Shown: positions 17,667 to 27,381 of the stretch, piece after piece
Numbering within the stretch: position 1 is the first letter of the stretch
Layout: each line of letters starts with the position of its first letter
NCBI RefSeq assembly: GCF_017744695.1
Contig: NZ_JAGIAS010000012.1
Span: 1 to 64,000, forward strand
Direction of reading: 5' to 3'
Source of the DNA: Dyadobacter sp.
GTDB taxonomy: Bacteria; Bacteroidota; Bacteroidia; Cytophagales; Spirosomataceae
DNA length: 64,000 nucleotides
Position numbers and translations under genes: made by a program
The notes under the pieces: model-generated
Told to the model about the DNA's origin: nothing
The model's database searches: none
Seen by the model: the letters and a program-made list of their open reading frames with translations, nothing else

Positions 17667-20075
17667 TTATTCCGCCCGCAACGACACTACCGGATTCGTC
17701 AACGCCGCCCGGATACTTTGAAAACTGATCGTACACAACGTAATTACCATTGCGCCGAGGCCGGTGGCAGCGAAAATCCACCAGGAAGGCTCGATACGAT
17801 AAGTGTATTTTTCCAGCCAGTGACCCAACAGGTAATACGCCACGGGCGAGGCCAGGCCAAATGCGATCGTGACAAGCATAATGAACTCGTTCGAGAGCAG
17901 TTTCCAGACATTGAAGACCGAAGCACCCAGCACTTTCCGCACGCCGATTTCACGGGTGCGCTGTTCGGCGATGAAGGACGACAAACCGAATAGGCCAAGA
18001 CAGGAGATCAGAATAGCCAGGACGGCAAAGAAATAGGCCAGCTTGCCGACACGTTCCTCGGCGGCGAATTTCAACGCATAATCTTCATCGGCAAACTGAT
18101 ATTCGAATGGGGCGAGCGGGATCACTTTTTTGAATACGGACTCAATGCGGGGCAGCGCCTCGCTGACGCTCATGCCGGGATTGATCCGGATATGCATCCA
18201 GTTGGGGCCGCCGTGCGCTTTGATCATAAATATCGTCGGGGTGATGGGTTCGTACGGTGATTCCATGACCACATCTTTAATCACCCCGAGGATGCGGTAA
18301 TGCATCACGGGCATGTCCTGGAATTTCCAGCTCACCGGCTCTCCTACCGGATTTTTGAGCCCCATATATTTCGCCGCTGCTTCATTAATGACAATACCCG
18401 ATGAATCGGAGGCCAGTGTCCCGGAAAAGTCCCTGCCCTGCACAAACTGCCAGCCAACGGTGCGGCCATATTCGGAACTGACCATCAGCGTACCGAAACT
18501 CTCATCGGCCGCCGGGCTCTTGCCTCGCCATTCGAACCCGTCGTTACCGGACCACACTTCCGTCACTTTTCCCATCGATTCGGCAATGTCGGTTACGGCT
18601 CCCGTGCTCCGCAGTTCATTTTTGAGTATTTCGTGCTTGCCATAAAAGTCCCCCGACTTCATTTCCACCATCAGCAGCCCCTCCCTCGTGTACCCGGCCG
18701 GCCGGTTTTTAGCAAACTGGATCTGGCGGAACACGATAATCGTACCGATCACCAGCGTGACAGAAACAGTGAACTGCACGACTACAAGTACTTTACGCGG
18801 AACCGACGCGAAACGTCCGGCTCGAAATGTCCCCTTCAGAACTTTTACAGGCTGGAACGACGACAGGTACAATGCAGGGTAACCTCCCGCGAGCATACCC
18901 GTGAGGGCAATGAAGCCCAGGCTCACCGCCCAGAAACCGCCATTCGTCCAGGGGATCGACATTTGTTTGGCTGCCAGCTCGTTGAACCAGGGTAATGCCA
19001 GCGAAACAGCCCCAAGCGCAAAAAGGAATGCGAGTATTACGACGACAAACGACTCACTGAAAAACTGGTTGATCAGCTGCCTTCTCACCGATCCGATTGA
19101 CTTGCGGATACCGACCTCTTTCGCCCGTTTTTCAGAACGTGCAGTGGAAAGGTTCATAAAATTGATACAGGCAAGCAACAGTACGAATGCCCCGATGATG
19201 CTGATCAGCCACACCATTTGCAGCGGGCCTACATCCGGTTGTCCCCGTTTGAAATTATGCAAATGCCAGTCGCGCATCGGCAGCAGAAATACTTCCGGTC
19301 TATTTTTGGCCTCGGCGGGAAATCCCGCGAGGTTTTTCATTTCGGCATTCCTGATATCCGCAGAGAGCTGTTCAAAATCAGTTTCCGGACGAAGCTCGAC
19401 GTAAATTTTCATAAAATGATTCTGCCAGTCGGTCATGGCCCGCTCCCTGATCCACGGATTATCGAGCTCCCAAAGCGCAAAAGGGGCCAGAAACTTCATC
19501 TGGTTGAACTGTGTGTTTTGTGGGAGATCTTCGTAGACGCCTGTCACCGTTACGTCGAGTTTGTTACTTATTTTCAGGGCACGGTTCACAGGGTCTACGT
19601 TGCCAAACAATGCAAGCGCAGTCGATTGCGAAAGCATGACCGAATACGGATCGCGCAGTCCGGCGCGGGTGCCGTACACCATTTTTAAGGTAAGCATCTC
19701 GGGTGCGTCCGGTTCCAGGAAAAGCCCCGAACGTGAAATTTTGTTTTCTCCTGCCGACAGTACGCACCCCGCGTCCCAGGAACCACCCACTATATGTTTG
19801 AAATACTCCTTATAGTGATTTTTCAGCTCGGTCATGAGCGGATATTGTACGGACGAATTAATCCCCACCCCATGCTCTCCGAACTCCCGCGAGCGTACCT
19901 GCGCGATGCGTGCGTAGTTCTCATGATAGGTGTTGAACGAAAGCTCATCATAAACCCAGAGACCGATGAGCATGGCCACCGCCATACCGGCAGCCAGTCC
20001 ACCGATATTAATGAAGGAATACACGCGGTTTCTGGCCAACTGGCGAAACGCGATTTTCAAATAGTTACGTAACAT
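17667..20075 (-). CDS. FtsX-type ABC transporter permease (MacB-like, large)
   Basis: An 802-residue paralogue of the permease at 173-2554. It starts MLRNYLKIAFRQLARN, with the first TM helix at about 19-42. The FtsX signatures RAKEVGIRKSIG (about 320) and RTREIGVRKVLG (about 705) mark the two membrane units, each preceded by a MacB-like periplasmic core. No ATPase gene is adjacent. Its 3' end lies 76 bp from the S8 peptidase start, on the same strand. Upstream, an array of 10-bp repeats begins 25 bp before the start codon and probably lies in its leader or promoter. Substrate unknown. Confidence 0.9.
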   Translation of the reverse strand: MLRNYLKIAFRQLARNRVYSFINIGGLAAGMAVAMLIGLWVYDELSFNTYHENYARIAQVRSREFGEHGVGINSSVQYPLMTELKNHYKEYFKHIVGGSWDAGCVLSAGENKISRSGLFLEPDAPEMLTLKMVYGTRAGLRDPYSVMLSQSTALALFGNVDPVNRALKISNKLDVTVTGVYEDLPQNTQFNQMKFLAPFALWELDNPWIRERAMTDWQNHFMKIYVELRPETDFEQLSADIRNAEMKNLAGFPAEAKNRPEVFLLPMRDWHLHNFKRGQPDVGPLQMVWLISIIGAFVLLLACINFMNLSTARSEKRAKEVGIRKSIGSVRRQLINQFFSESFVVVILAFLFALGAVSLALPWFNELAAKQMSIPWTNGGFWAVSLGFIALTGMLAGGYPALYLSSFQPVKVLKGTFRAGRFASVPRKVLVVVQFTVSVTLVIGTIIVFRQIQFAKNRPAGYTREGLLMVEMKSGDFYGKHEILKNELRSTGAVTDIAESMGKVTEVWSGNDGFEWRGKSPAADESFGTLMVSSEYGRTVGWQFVQGRDFSGTLASDSSGIVINEAAAKYMGLKNPVGEPVSWKFQDMPVMHYRILGVIKDVVMESPYEPITPTIFMIKAHGGPNWMHIRINPGMSVSEALPRIESVFKKVIPLAPFEYQFADEDYALKFAAEERVGKLAYFFAVLAILISCLGLFGLSSFIAEQRTREIGVRKVLGASVFNVWKLLSNEFIMLVTIAFGLASPVAYYLLGHWLEKYTYRIEPSWWIFAATGLGAMVITLCTISFQSIRAALTNPVVSLRAE

Positions 20076-20100
20076 AGTCCGAAACAGTTTAGGGGGAAAG

Positions 20101-20210
20101 GATGGTCAGGAATAGTCAGGTGTGGTCAGGAATAGTCAAGCGTTGCTAGGTGTGGTCAGGTGTGGTCAGGCGTGGTCAGGAATAGTCAGGTATTGTCAGG
20201 TGTGGTCTGG
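20101..20210. repeat. Decamer array, left arm: 11 units of NNNNGTCAGG
   Basis: Eleven adjoining 10-bp units end in GTCAGG or a one-base variant. The first four bases vary among TGTG, AATA, CGTG, TATT, GATG. The period is exact, with no insertions. It is followed about 160 bp later by the same unit in reverse orientation. The intergenic region 20076-20571 is otherwise non-coding. Confidence 0.92.
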
Positions 20211-20328
20211 TCGGGAATTCTTGCATTACTCAAAAATCAGGCCTGGATTACAACCTTTGCCTGTTATGGCCCTAAGGCTTTTTTTTGATCTTACTCGTCA
20301 AAAAACCGTCCAGATTCGGACATCACAC

Positions 20329-20342
20329 GTACGCGCGCGAAC
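20329..20342. promoter_or_regulatory. Possible operator GTAC-N6-GAAC of the FtsX permease
   Basis: The 14-mer GTAC-GCGCGC-GAAC has one arm mismatch to the perfect GTTC-N6-GAAC site at 69-82. It lies 254 bp before the permease start at 20075, further than in the other two cases. The 110-bp decamer array lies between and would account for the difference. Confidence 0.25.
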
Positions 20343-20370
20343 GACTAGTCATAGTATCTCCCAATTCCCC

Positions 20371-20432
20371 GCACTATCCTTGACTACCCCTGACCACACC
20401 TGACCACCAATGACTATCCCTGACCACACCTG
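20371..20432. repeat. Decamer array, right (inverted) arm
   Basis: Five full units of TGACNNNNCC begin at 20381, 20391, 20401, 20411 and 20421, with a degenerate sixth at 20371. They are reverse complements of the left-arm units (TGACCACACC versus GGTGTGGTCA). The two arms could pair into a long imperfect hairpin with a loop of about 160 bases. Confidence 0.88.
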
Positions 20433-20518
20433 GCCCACCATACCCCCCTACGCATTTGCCGACCGCCCCGAAAGACGCAAAAAGTCCCAAAAAAAATAAA
20501 AATTTCACAAAACAAACG

Positions 20519-20550
20519 AGGGTAGCGCGGGTACAAAACACTCTTATGAA
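20519..20550 (+). promoter_or_regulatory. Candidate ECF-type promoter of the sigma factor gene
   Basis: After an A-rich tract (20487-20515) the sequence GAGGGTAGCGCGGGTAC is followed by ACTCTTATGAATAA. It has no TTG/TAnnTTTG pair. Similar G+C blocks before an ACTCTTA-type box occur ahead of Bacteroidota FecI-like sigma genes in my memory, so self-activation is a reasonable guess. The rest of 20433-20571 shows nothing else I recognise. Confidence 0.3.
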
Positions 20551-20571
20551 TAACCTACTTATGTGATTTGT

Positions 20572-21249
20572 ATGAGCCAGAAGTATTCCGTAGAAAATAA
20601 AACTGATGCGGGCGAGCCCACCGGGCCTGTATCCGATTTTCCGGCTATCAGGAAACAACCTGCGGACTTTGTCGATTCTGAATTATTTATCAAACAGGCA
20701 TTTATCACGGATCCGGGTCGGGGGTACGAGTTGCTTTTCAAACGATATTACAAGCAATTATGCAGCCACGCCGTACGGTTTGTGTATGCACGCGATGTCG
20801 CGGAGGATATTGTAGTGGAGGTTTTCAGCCAGTTCTGGTCAAAGCAGTTGCACACGGCCGTCACGACTTCGTACCGGTCCTACCTGTTCACCACGGTGCG
20901 GCATGCGGCATTTCATCATATGCGTAAAAATTTTGGCAAGGAAACCGTAACGGAAGAGCTGGCCGAACTGCCGCTTGCTACCCCGGCCAGCTCGCCCCAG
21001 CAGGAGCTGCAATTCCAGGAGCTGGTACTGAAAATCGAGCAGGTGATCCGGTCGCTATCGCCCCAAAATCAGAAGGTGTTCCTAATGAGCCGTTTTGAAG
21101 GGAAACGCAACACGACCATCGCCGAAGAGCTGGGGATTTCGGTCAAAACCGTCGAGGGGCACATTACCAAGGGGCTGTCGATCCTGCGGAAAGCATTGCA
21201 GGACCACGGGCTGCTCTCATTGATCCAGATTTTACTCCTATTCGTCTGA
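20572..21249 (+). CDS. ECF RNA polymerase sigma factor (FecI/RpoE-like)
   Basis: A 225-residue sigma-70 family factor of the Bacteroidota ECF type. Region 2 covers RYYKQLCSHAVRFVYARD and AEDIVVEVFSQFW. Region 4 contains SPQNQKVFLMSRFEGKRNTTIAEELGISVKTVEGH, cited here only in parts, and carries the HTH. A GTG nine bases earlier is in frame, but ATG at 20572 is preferred. It is followed by FecR and SusC genes, so it should be released when the SusC receptor senses its glycan and then activate this locus. The C-terminal tail is short and hydrophobic. Confidence 0.92.
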   Translation: MSQKYSVENKTDAGEPTGPVSDFPAIRKQPADFVDSELFIKQAFITDPGRGYELLFKRYYKQLCSHAVRFVYARDVAEDIVVEVFSQFWSKQLHTAVTTSYRSYLFTTVRHAAFHHMRKNFGKETVTEELAELPLATPASSPQQELQFQELVLKIEQVIRSLSPQNQKVFLMSRFEGKRNTTIAEELGISVKTVEGHITKGLSILRKALQDHGLLSLIQILLLFV

Positions 21250-21294
21250 CGGCCTAACGCCCTCGGATATATGTCATCCTGAATTTAACAAAGC

Positions 21295-22332
21295 ATGAAG
21301 AAATCACTTCTCTCCAAACAGGTCATCCAGAACTTCTTCGAAGGGAAAACCACACGGATGCAGAACATCCTGATCGAAGAATGGCTGGAAAACCCCGCCA
21401 ACCGCGAGCGCTATTTTCAATGGCTGGATGAATGGGAAACCGAAAACCCGCAGTTCACCCCGGATGTGGAGCAGGCCTACCAACGTTCATTGGATACCGT
21501 TCAAAACAAAACGGACCTTCCCAGCCCCAACTACGCGGCTCCCGACACAGTAGCAAGGGCAAATCAGGGCGCGCTGGTGGGACGGCTTTTTGTAATCAAA
21601 TGGGTCGCCGCGGCTTCCATTGCACTCATCGCGGGCGCCTATCTGCTGTCCGACTTCTGGTTTTACAAACAATATGAAACCGGCTATGGCGAGATCAGGA
21701 CGGTGGTACTGCCCGACAGCAGCCGGGTGACGCTCAATGCCAACTCCGTGCTGAGTGTCCCGCGTTTCGGATTCGGCACGCGCGAGGTGAAGTTGAAAGG
21801 AGAGGCGGAATTTGCCGTGAAACACACCGTCGACCACAGCAAGTTCATAGTCCGGACACCCGACAAGCTGGAAGTCAAAGTACTAGGGACCGAATTCATC
21901 GTATACAGCCGCGAGCGTGGCTCCAAAGTGGTACTAAGTCAGGGAAGTGTGCAACTCCGTTCGCTGAAAGAGCTGAATCCCAGACCGATGCTGATGAAAC
22001 CCGGCGACGTGGCCACTATGTCGATGCAAGGTACGCTCACCCTCAAACACAGCGAAAGCCTCTCGACGCACCAGGCCTGGAAACAGCGTTTGTTCATGTT
22101 CGAGAACACGCCGGTTTCGGAAATCGCCTACCAGATCAGCGAGCATTTCGGTGTGAACGTGGTGGTGGCCGACTCCACACTGGCCCGGCGGACGATCGGC
22201 GGCACATTCAATGCAAGCGATCCGGCGAATGTACTCAAAGTCCTTTCCGACGTCCTGAACGCACGCGTAACGCACTCACCTCCGGGTGACGACCGGGCCG
22301 AGACCTTTGTGCTCGACACGAACCATCTGTAA
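21295..22332 (+). CDS. FecR family anti-sigma factor
   Basis: A 345-residue inner-membrane regulator. The cytoplasmic N-terminal part (about 1-95) is the sigma-binding region. A single TM helix at about 102-122 (IKWVAAASIALIAGAYLL) is followed by a FecR periplasmic domain (TVVLPDSSRVTLNANSVL, LKGEAEFAVKH) and a C-terminal domain of the DUF4974 type (FENTPVSEIAYQISEHFGV), which contacts the STN domain of the receptor. It lies 45 bp after the sigma gene and 20 bp before SusC. It should hold the sigma factor until substrate binds the receptor. Confidence 0.93.
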   Translation: MKKSLLSKQVIQNFFEGKTTRMQNILIEEWLENPANRERYFQWLDEWETENPQFTPDVEQAYQRSLDTVQNKTDLPSPNYAAPDTVARANQGALVGRLFVIKWVAAASIALIAGAYLLSDFWFYKQYETGYGEIRTVVLPDSSRVTLNANSVLSVPRFGFGTREVKLKGEAEFAVKHTVDHSKFIVRTPDKLEVKVLGTEFIVYSRERGSKVVLSQGSVQLRSLKELNPRPMLMKPGDVATMSMQGTLTLKHSESLSTHQAWKQRLFMFENTPVSEIAYQISEHFGVNVVVADSTLARRTIGGTFNASDPANVLKVLSDVLNARVTHSPPGDDRAETFVLDTNHL

Positions 22333-22352
22333 TTCCTTAATCATCCATAATC

Positions 22353-25300
22353 ATGACGAAACTATTACACGTTAAAGTTCTGGTAACCTTAATGGTGGGA
22401 TGCCTGTTGGATGGCGCCCCGATTAAAGCCCAGCTCATGGCCCAGAACCGCCCACCCAAAAGCAATCCGGTACCCACGATCATTCCCGGCAGCCGGATCG
22501 CGCTGCGGGATGCGCTGATGCAGGTTAAAAAACAGTACAAAGTCGATATCCTTTTTGAAGAAAAACTGCTTGAAGGGCAATTCGTATCACCAGCGCAGGT
22601 CCAGGCAGGGCAAACGATCGAGCATAAGCTCAACAATATCTTGCCGGCAGGACTCCGCTACAAGAAGGTCAGCAAACAAACTTACCTTATCCTGACGACC
22701 GCCGACGAAAGTAAAACTGGCGCACAGCAGATCGAGCCGATTACCCCGGAAGAAGCTACGCCGGCCACCCGGCAAACATTCGCTATGTCGCTCCAAAACA
22801 ATTCTTCCCTTTTGGAATTAACCCAAAAAACGGCCGACAGGACGGTATCCGGTGTCGTGAAAGGAGATGGCGGCGAGTTGCTGCCCGGTGTGAGTGTGCT
22901 CATCAAAGGCACCACCCGCGGAAGCACCACCGATGCCAACGGTAAATACAGCATCGCCGTCAGCGACGACCCCAAGGCAGACGTGACGCTGGTATTCTCC
23001 TATGTCGGCTATCAGAACCAGGAAGTGATCGCGGGCAGTCGTTCCACCATTGATATTACCCTGGCCCCCGACTTGAAAAGCCTCGAAGAAGTGGTGGTAG
23101 TAGGTTACGGAACGCAAAAGCGCGAGCAGATCACCAGCGCCGTTGCGAGCGTCAAGTCCGAGGATTTCGTGAAAGGGCCGGTGCAGGATGCGGCCCAGCT
23201 CATTCGCGGGAAGGTCGCCGGGTTGAGCGTCATCACGCCCAGCGGCGACCCTACTGCCGTCGCGCAGATCACATTACGGGGGAATGCGACCATCAATGCG
23301 AGCTCGGACCCGCTCGTGCTGATCGACGGTGTCCCGGGAGGGCTGAACACCGTGGCGCCGGAGGATATTGAATCCATCGACGTGCTGAAAGACGGCTCCG
23401 CGGCAGCTATCTACGGCACACGCGGCACCAACGGGGTGATTCTCATCACTACCCGGAAAGTGAAAGGCGAAACCCCTGCGACGCTCGAAGTAAACTCCTA
23501 CTTCACTACCCAAAGGCTCACCCGCAAGCTCGATTTCATGGATGTAAACCAGTACCGCGCTTTGGCAGCCCAGGGCAAACCCGGCGCGATCGACTACGGC
23601 CAGAGCACCGATTGGCTGGGCCAGGTAACCCAAAAGCCATTATCTCAAGTACATAACATCAGCCTCCGCGGCGGCTCCCGCACCACCAACTACATCGTCA
23701 GCATGGAATACCGCCGGCTGAACGGCATCATGAAAAAATCGGACAATACGACGGTGTTCCCGCGCATCGAGGTCAACCATTCGATGTTCAACGGATTGCT
23801 GAAAATCAATGCGAACCTGAGCGGTTACCAGCAGAAGTACTACTCCGTCGATGGCGGCTCGTATTCCGGCCTGGTCTACCGCAACGCACTCACTTTCAAC
23901 CCGACCGAGCCATTGAAGGACGCGAACGGTAAATGGACAGAGCGCACCGACAAAACGGATTACATGAACCCGGTCGCGCTGATCGAGGAAACGAACGGAC
24001 TGAACCGCAACAACAACCTTCGCACGTACGGCACGATTTCGCTCGCGCCGATTGAAGGACTGGAAATCAAGGCATTGCTTGCGCGGGATATGTTCAACAG
24101 CACACGGGGTTATTACGAAACCAAAAACCATTATTCCACCAGCCGCAACGGCCGCAACGGCTTCGCGTCGCGCGGCACTACACGTACGCAGGACGACCTG
24201 TTTGAGCTTACGGCCAACTATAACAAAACCCTTCACGACCACAACTTCGTGATCCTTGCCGGCCACACCTGGCGGCGGTACAATACCGAAAATTACTGGA
24301 TGCAGAACTGGGATTTCCCGACAGACAATTTTTCCTACAACAACATCAACGCTGGGCTCGCATTACGTCGCGGACAGGCGCCGGAGTTGTCGGAGCAGTC
24401 GGAGAACAAGCTCATCAGCTACTTTTTCAGGGTCAATTACAGTTTCATGAACAGATACCTGCTCTCGGCCAGTATCCGTCATGAAGGCTCCTCGCGCTTC
24501 GGGGCCAACCACAAATGGGGAAGTTTCCCGGCATTTTCGCTAGGCTGGAACTTGAAAAAGGAAGCATTTCTGGAAAATTCCAACACGATCTCCAACCTGA
24601 AATTACGGGGTGGGTACGGCGTAACCGGTACGGAACCAGGCAGCTCTTACATTTCCTTGAATAAAATCAATTTCAATACCAATGTCCTCATCAACGGGCA
24701 GTGGGTACAAGCCATTAACCCATCGAACAACGCCAACCCCGACCTCCGCTGGGAACGTAAGGAGGAAGTGAATATCGGTATCGACTACGGTTTCCTGAAC
24801 GAGCGCCTCTCCGGCTCGATCGATCTCTACCGCCGCACTACCCGCGACCTGATCGCCAACTTCCCCGTGCCTAACCCGCCCTATTTGTACAGCACCATCA
24901 CGGCCAACGCGGCTTCCATGGAAAATAAAGGGGTGGAAATTCAGGTGAATGCGATCCCGCTCCAAACCGCCGCTTTCCGATGGACCACCTCCGTCAACTT
25001 CTCGACCAACGCGAACAAAATCCTTTCCCTGTCGGATGACAAGTTTGCATTAGCCAGCGGCTACTTCGATACCGGCAATACCGGCGAGCCTATTCAGCAA
25101 ACTACCCACCGCGTGCAGGTAGGCCAACCGCTGGGTAATTTCTGGGGCTTCAAAACCATCGACATCGACGAAACCGGCCACTGGATCATCGAAGGCAAAA
25201 ACGGCGAGCCGAAGCCCATCGCCCAGCAGCAGGCAGACGACAAACAGATTATCGGCAATGGCTTGCCCAAGCGTTATCTCAACTGGAATAACACATTGAC

Positions 25301-25730
25301 CTACAAAAACTTCGACCTGAATATCACCATGCGCGGCGCATTCGGCTTCCAGATCCTGAACATGACCGAGATGTTCTGGAGTGCACCGGTGATGCTCACC
25401 CGCGGTAACCTGCGCTCCAACGCGTACGACCCGATCTACAGCAAACGCCCGCTCGCCGACGACCAGTCGCTGAACTACGTGAGCTACTACATCGAAAACG
25501 GTAACTATTGGAAAATCGACAACATCACGGCGGGCTACGACCTCCGGCTGAAGAACAAATACCTCCGCCACGCCCGCATTTACCTGGCCGTAGCCAACCT
25601 CTACACGATCACTGGCTACAAGGGCATTGACCCGGAAGTGGGTATCAGCGGGATGTCGCCGGGCATCGACGACAAGAACCGCTATCCTGCCACGACCAGT
25701 TTCACCGCAGGTGCCATGCTGACATTCTAG
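22353..25730 (+). CDS. SusC/RagA TonB-linked receptor with STN signalling domain
   Basis: An 1125-residue outer-membrane glycan importer. After the signal peptide comes an STN domain (about 45-115; RIALRDALMQVKKQYKV), then a carboxypeptidase-regulatory-like domain (about 145-230; GVVKGDGGELLPGVSVLIKG), a TonB box-like segment EEVVVVGYGTQ, the plug, and a 22-strand barrel ending in an aromatic residue (AGAMLTF). The STN domain is present only in receptors that signal to FecR, which agrees with the two genes upstream. It partners the SusD protein encoded 32 bp later. The glycan is probably rich in beta-L-arabinofuranose, judging from the enzymes downstream. Confidence 0.95.
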   Translation: MTKLLHVKVLVTLMVGCLLDGAPIKAQLMAQNRPPKSNPVPTIIPGSRIALRDALMQVKKQYKVDILFEEKLLEGQFVSPAQVQAGQTIEHKLNNILPAGLRYKKVSKQTYLILTTADESKTGAQQIEPITPEEATPATRQTFAMSLQNNSSLLELTQKTADRTVSGVVKGDGGELLPGVSVLIKGTTRGSTTDANGKYSIAVSDDPKADVTLVFSYVGYQNQEVIAGSRSTIDITLAPDLKSLEEVVVVGYGTQKREQITSAVASVKSEDFVKGPVQDAAQLIRGKVAGLSVITPSGDPTAVAQITLRGNATINASSDPLVLIDGVPGGLNTVAPEDIESIDVLKDGSAAAIYGTRGTNGVILITTRKVKGETPATLEVNSYFTTQRLTRKLDFMDVNQYRALAAQGKPGAIDYGQSTDWLGQVTQKPLSQVHNISLRGGSRTTNYIVSMEYRRLNGIMKKSDNTTVFPRIEVNHSMFNGLLKINANLSGYQQKYYSVDGGSYSGLVYRNALTFNPTEPLKDANGKWTERTDKTDYMNPVALIEETNGLNRNNNLRTYGTISLAPIEGLEIKALLARDMFNSTRGYYETKNHYSTSRNGRNGFASRGTTRTQDDLFELTANYNKTLHDHNFVILAGHTWRRYNTENYWMQNWDFPTDNFSYNNINAGLALRRGQAPELSEQSENKLISYFFRVNYSFMNRYLLSASIRHEGSSRFGANHKWGSFPAFSLGWNLKKEAFLENSNTISNLKLRGGYGVTGTEPGSSYISLNKINFNTNVLINGQWVQAINPSNNANPDLRWERKEEVNIGIDYGFLNERLSGSIDLYRRTTRDLIANFPVPNPPYLYSTITANAASMENKGVEIQVNAIPLQTAAFRWTTSVNFSTNANKILSLSDDKFALASGYFDTGNTGEPIQQTTHRVQVGQPLGNFWGFKTIDIDETGHWIIEGKNGEPKPIAQQQADDKQIIGNGLPKRYLNWNNTLTYKNFDLNITMRGAFGFQILNMTEMFWSAPVMLTRGNLRSNAYDPIYSKRPLADDQSLNYVSYYIENGNYWKIDNITAGYDLRLKNKYLRHARIYLAVANLYTITGYKGIDPEVGISGMSPGIDDKNRYPATTSFTAGAMLTF

Positions 25731-25762
25731 TTTTTATTCCAATTTCCAAAAGACTATCCAAG

Positions 25763-27376
25763 ATGAAGCCATTGAAACCATATACAGGAACAGCGCTTTT
25801 GCTGATGATCGCCGCGAGCGGCTGCAACAATGACCTGACCGAAAAGATCTATTCCGAAGTGACGGAAGATACCTACAACTATTCCAATGCCTACCAGGCC
25901 ATGAGCATCGGCTATGCCAATATGCGGAACCTGATTTCGCACACGCACTGGTACATGGCCCAGGAATCGACCGCCGACGGCATCGTGATGCCCGCCAATG
26001 CCTCGGGCTGGGATGACGGCGGGATTTACAAGCGCATGCACCTGCACACATGGAACTCGGAAAATCCGCAGATCAGCAGCATGTGGAATACCTTCTATTC
26101 GGGGGTGATCAATGCGAACCGGCTCATCGACCAGCTATCGAACGACAAGATCACCATTCCGTCCGGTGTTACCAAAGAGGCGTTAATCTCCGAAATACGG
26201 ACAGTGCGGGCGTTCTTTTACTGGCTCATTTGCGACAATTTCGGTGACGCACCCCTCATTACCGACCGCTCCGACGCGCTGCCCGAAAAAACCGGAAGAA
26301 AGGGTATTTACCAATTCATCGTCAAGGAATTAACCGAATCAATCCCGAACCTGAGCGAAGACCGGAACACGCTGCTGTACGCACGGTTCAATAAATGGGC
26401 GGCTAAAACGCTGCTCGCGAACGTGTACCTCAATGCCGGAATTTATTCGGGCGAAACCAAATGGGAGGAATGCCTCGCACAATGCAACGACGTGATCGCT
26501 TCGGGGAAATACCAGTTAGAAACCAGCCTCGCCGCGCCTTTTGTTACCGAAAACCAAAATTCGCCAGAGATCGTGTTTGCAATCCCTTTTGAAGAAAACC
26601 TGGCCGGCGGGTTCAGCGCGCACATGTTTTCGTGGCATGCCTCGCTGAAAAACAAGGTCAATATGCTGGCGACGCCCTGGGGTGCCGGTTCGGCAAAAGG
26701 AGTGCCGCAGTTCATCAATACCTACGACGCCGACGACCAGCGCCTGAAAGCGACGTGGATGATCGGTCCGCAGTTTGCGGCAGACGGCGTAACGCCGCTG
26801 AAAGGCTCGTATGACCAGGCCGGCAAGAATGTGGTGCTCACCAACGAACTGCCCGACGGCCTGTACACCGGCGAAGCGGAGGGATACCGGATGAATAAAT
26901 TCGAAGTAAAAACGCAGGCGCAGGGAAGCCTGGGCAACGATTTTCCGGTGTTCCGCTACGCTCAGGTACTGATGATGAAAGCGGAATGCCTCTTGCGGAC
27001 TGGCAAAGCCAACGATGCTGCCACGGTGGTATCGCAGGTGCGCACACGGGCATTCGCGGCCAAACCCTCCAAAGCAACGGTTACCGGCGCCGACCTGCAA
27101 AAGAGCAGCGCATATCAATATGGTTATGTCGAGAATTACAAAGTAGTGGACCCCGGCAATGCGACGGCCGTACAGTACGGCAGGATGCTCGACGAGCTGG
27201 GCTGGGAATTTGCATGGGAAGGCTTCCGCCGCCGCGACATGATCCGTTTCGGGGTTTATACCACCAGGAGCTGGCTCTCGCACAAGCCCACCGGCGCTTT
27301 CAGGGCCGTGTTCCCGATCCCGCAGATCGCCATTAACTCCAATCCTAAACTCAAACAAAACCCGGATTACAACTAG
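25763..27376 (+). CDS. SusD/RagB glycan-binding lipoprotein
   Basis: A 537-residue surface lipoprotein. The lipobox is AASGC, at about residue 20. The TPR-rich body shows the SusD layout: NAYQAMSIGYANMRN near the start, a central VRTVRAFFYWLICDNFGDAPL-like helix (seen as RAFFYWLICDNFGDAP), and a C-terminal ELGWEFAWEGFRRRDMIRFG motif that is nearly diagnostic. It caps the SusC barrel and captures oligosaccharide. The stop codon lies five bases before the next start codon, showing tight coupling to the glycosidase gene. Confidence 0.95.
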   Translation: MKPLKPYTGTALLLMIAASGCNNDLTEKIYSEVTEDTYNYSNAYQAMSIGYANMRNLISHTHWYMAQESTADGIVMPANASGWDDGGIYKRMHLHTWNSENPQISSMWNTFYSGVINANRLIDQLSNDKITIPSGVTKEALISEIRTVRAFFYWLICDNFGDAPLITDRSDALPEKTGRKGIYQFIVKELTESIPNLSEDRNTLLYARFNKWAAKTLLANVYLNAGIYSGETKWEECLAQCNDVIASGKYQLETSLAAPFVTENQNSPEIVFAIPFEENLAGGFSAHMFSWHASLKNKVNMLATPWGAGSAKGVPQFINTYDADDQRLKATWMIGPQFAADGVTPLKGSYDQAGKNVVLTNELPDGLYTGEAEGYRMNKFEVKTQAQGSLGNDFPVFRYAQVLMMKAECLLRTGKANDAATVVSQVRTRAFAAKPSKATVTGADLQKSSAYQYGYVENYKVVDPGNATAVQYGRMLDELGWEFAWEGFRRRDMIRFGVYTTRSWLSHKPTGAFRAVFPIPQIAINSNPKLKQNPDYN

Positions 27377-27381
27377 TGGAT

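Noticed and set aside
20122..20403. 93-residue plus-strand frame across the decamer array
   Set aside because: Its translation is just the repeat read in frame (VWSG, IVR...), with no plausible start or domain; the array is non-coding.
20374..20741. Minus-strand frames of 94 and 60 residues in the sigma-gene upstream region
   Set aside because: They overlap the inverted repeat arm and the real sigma gene and show no protein-like pattern.
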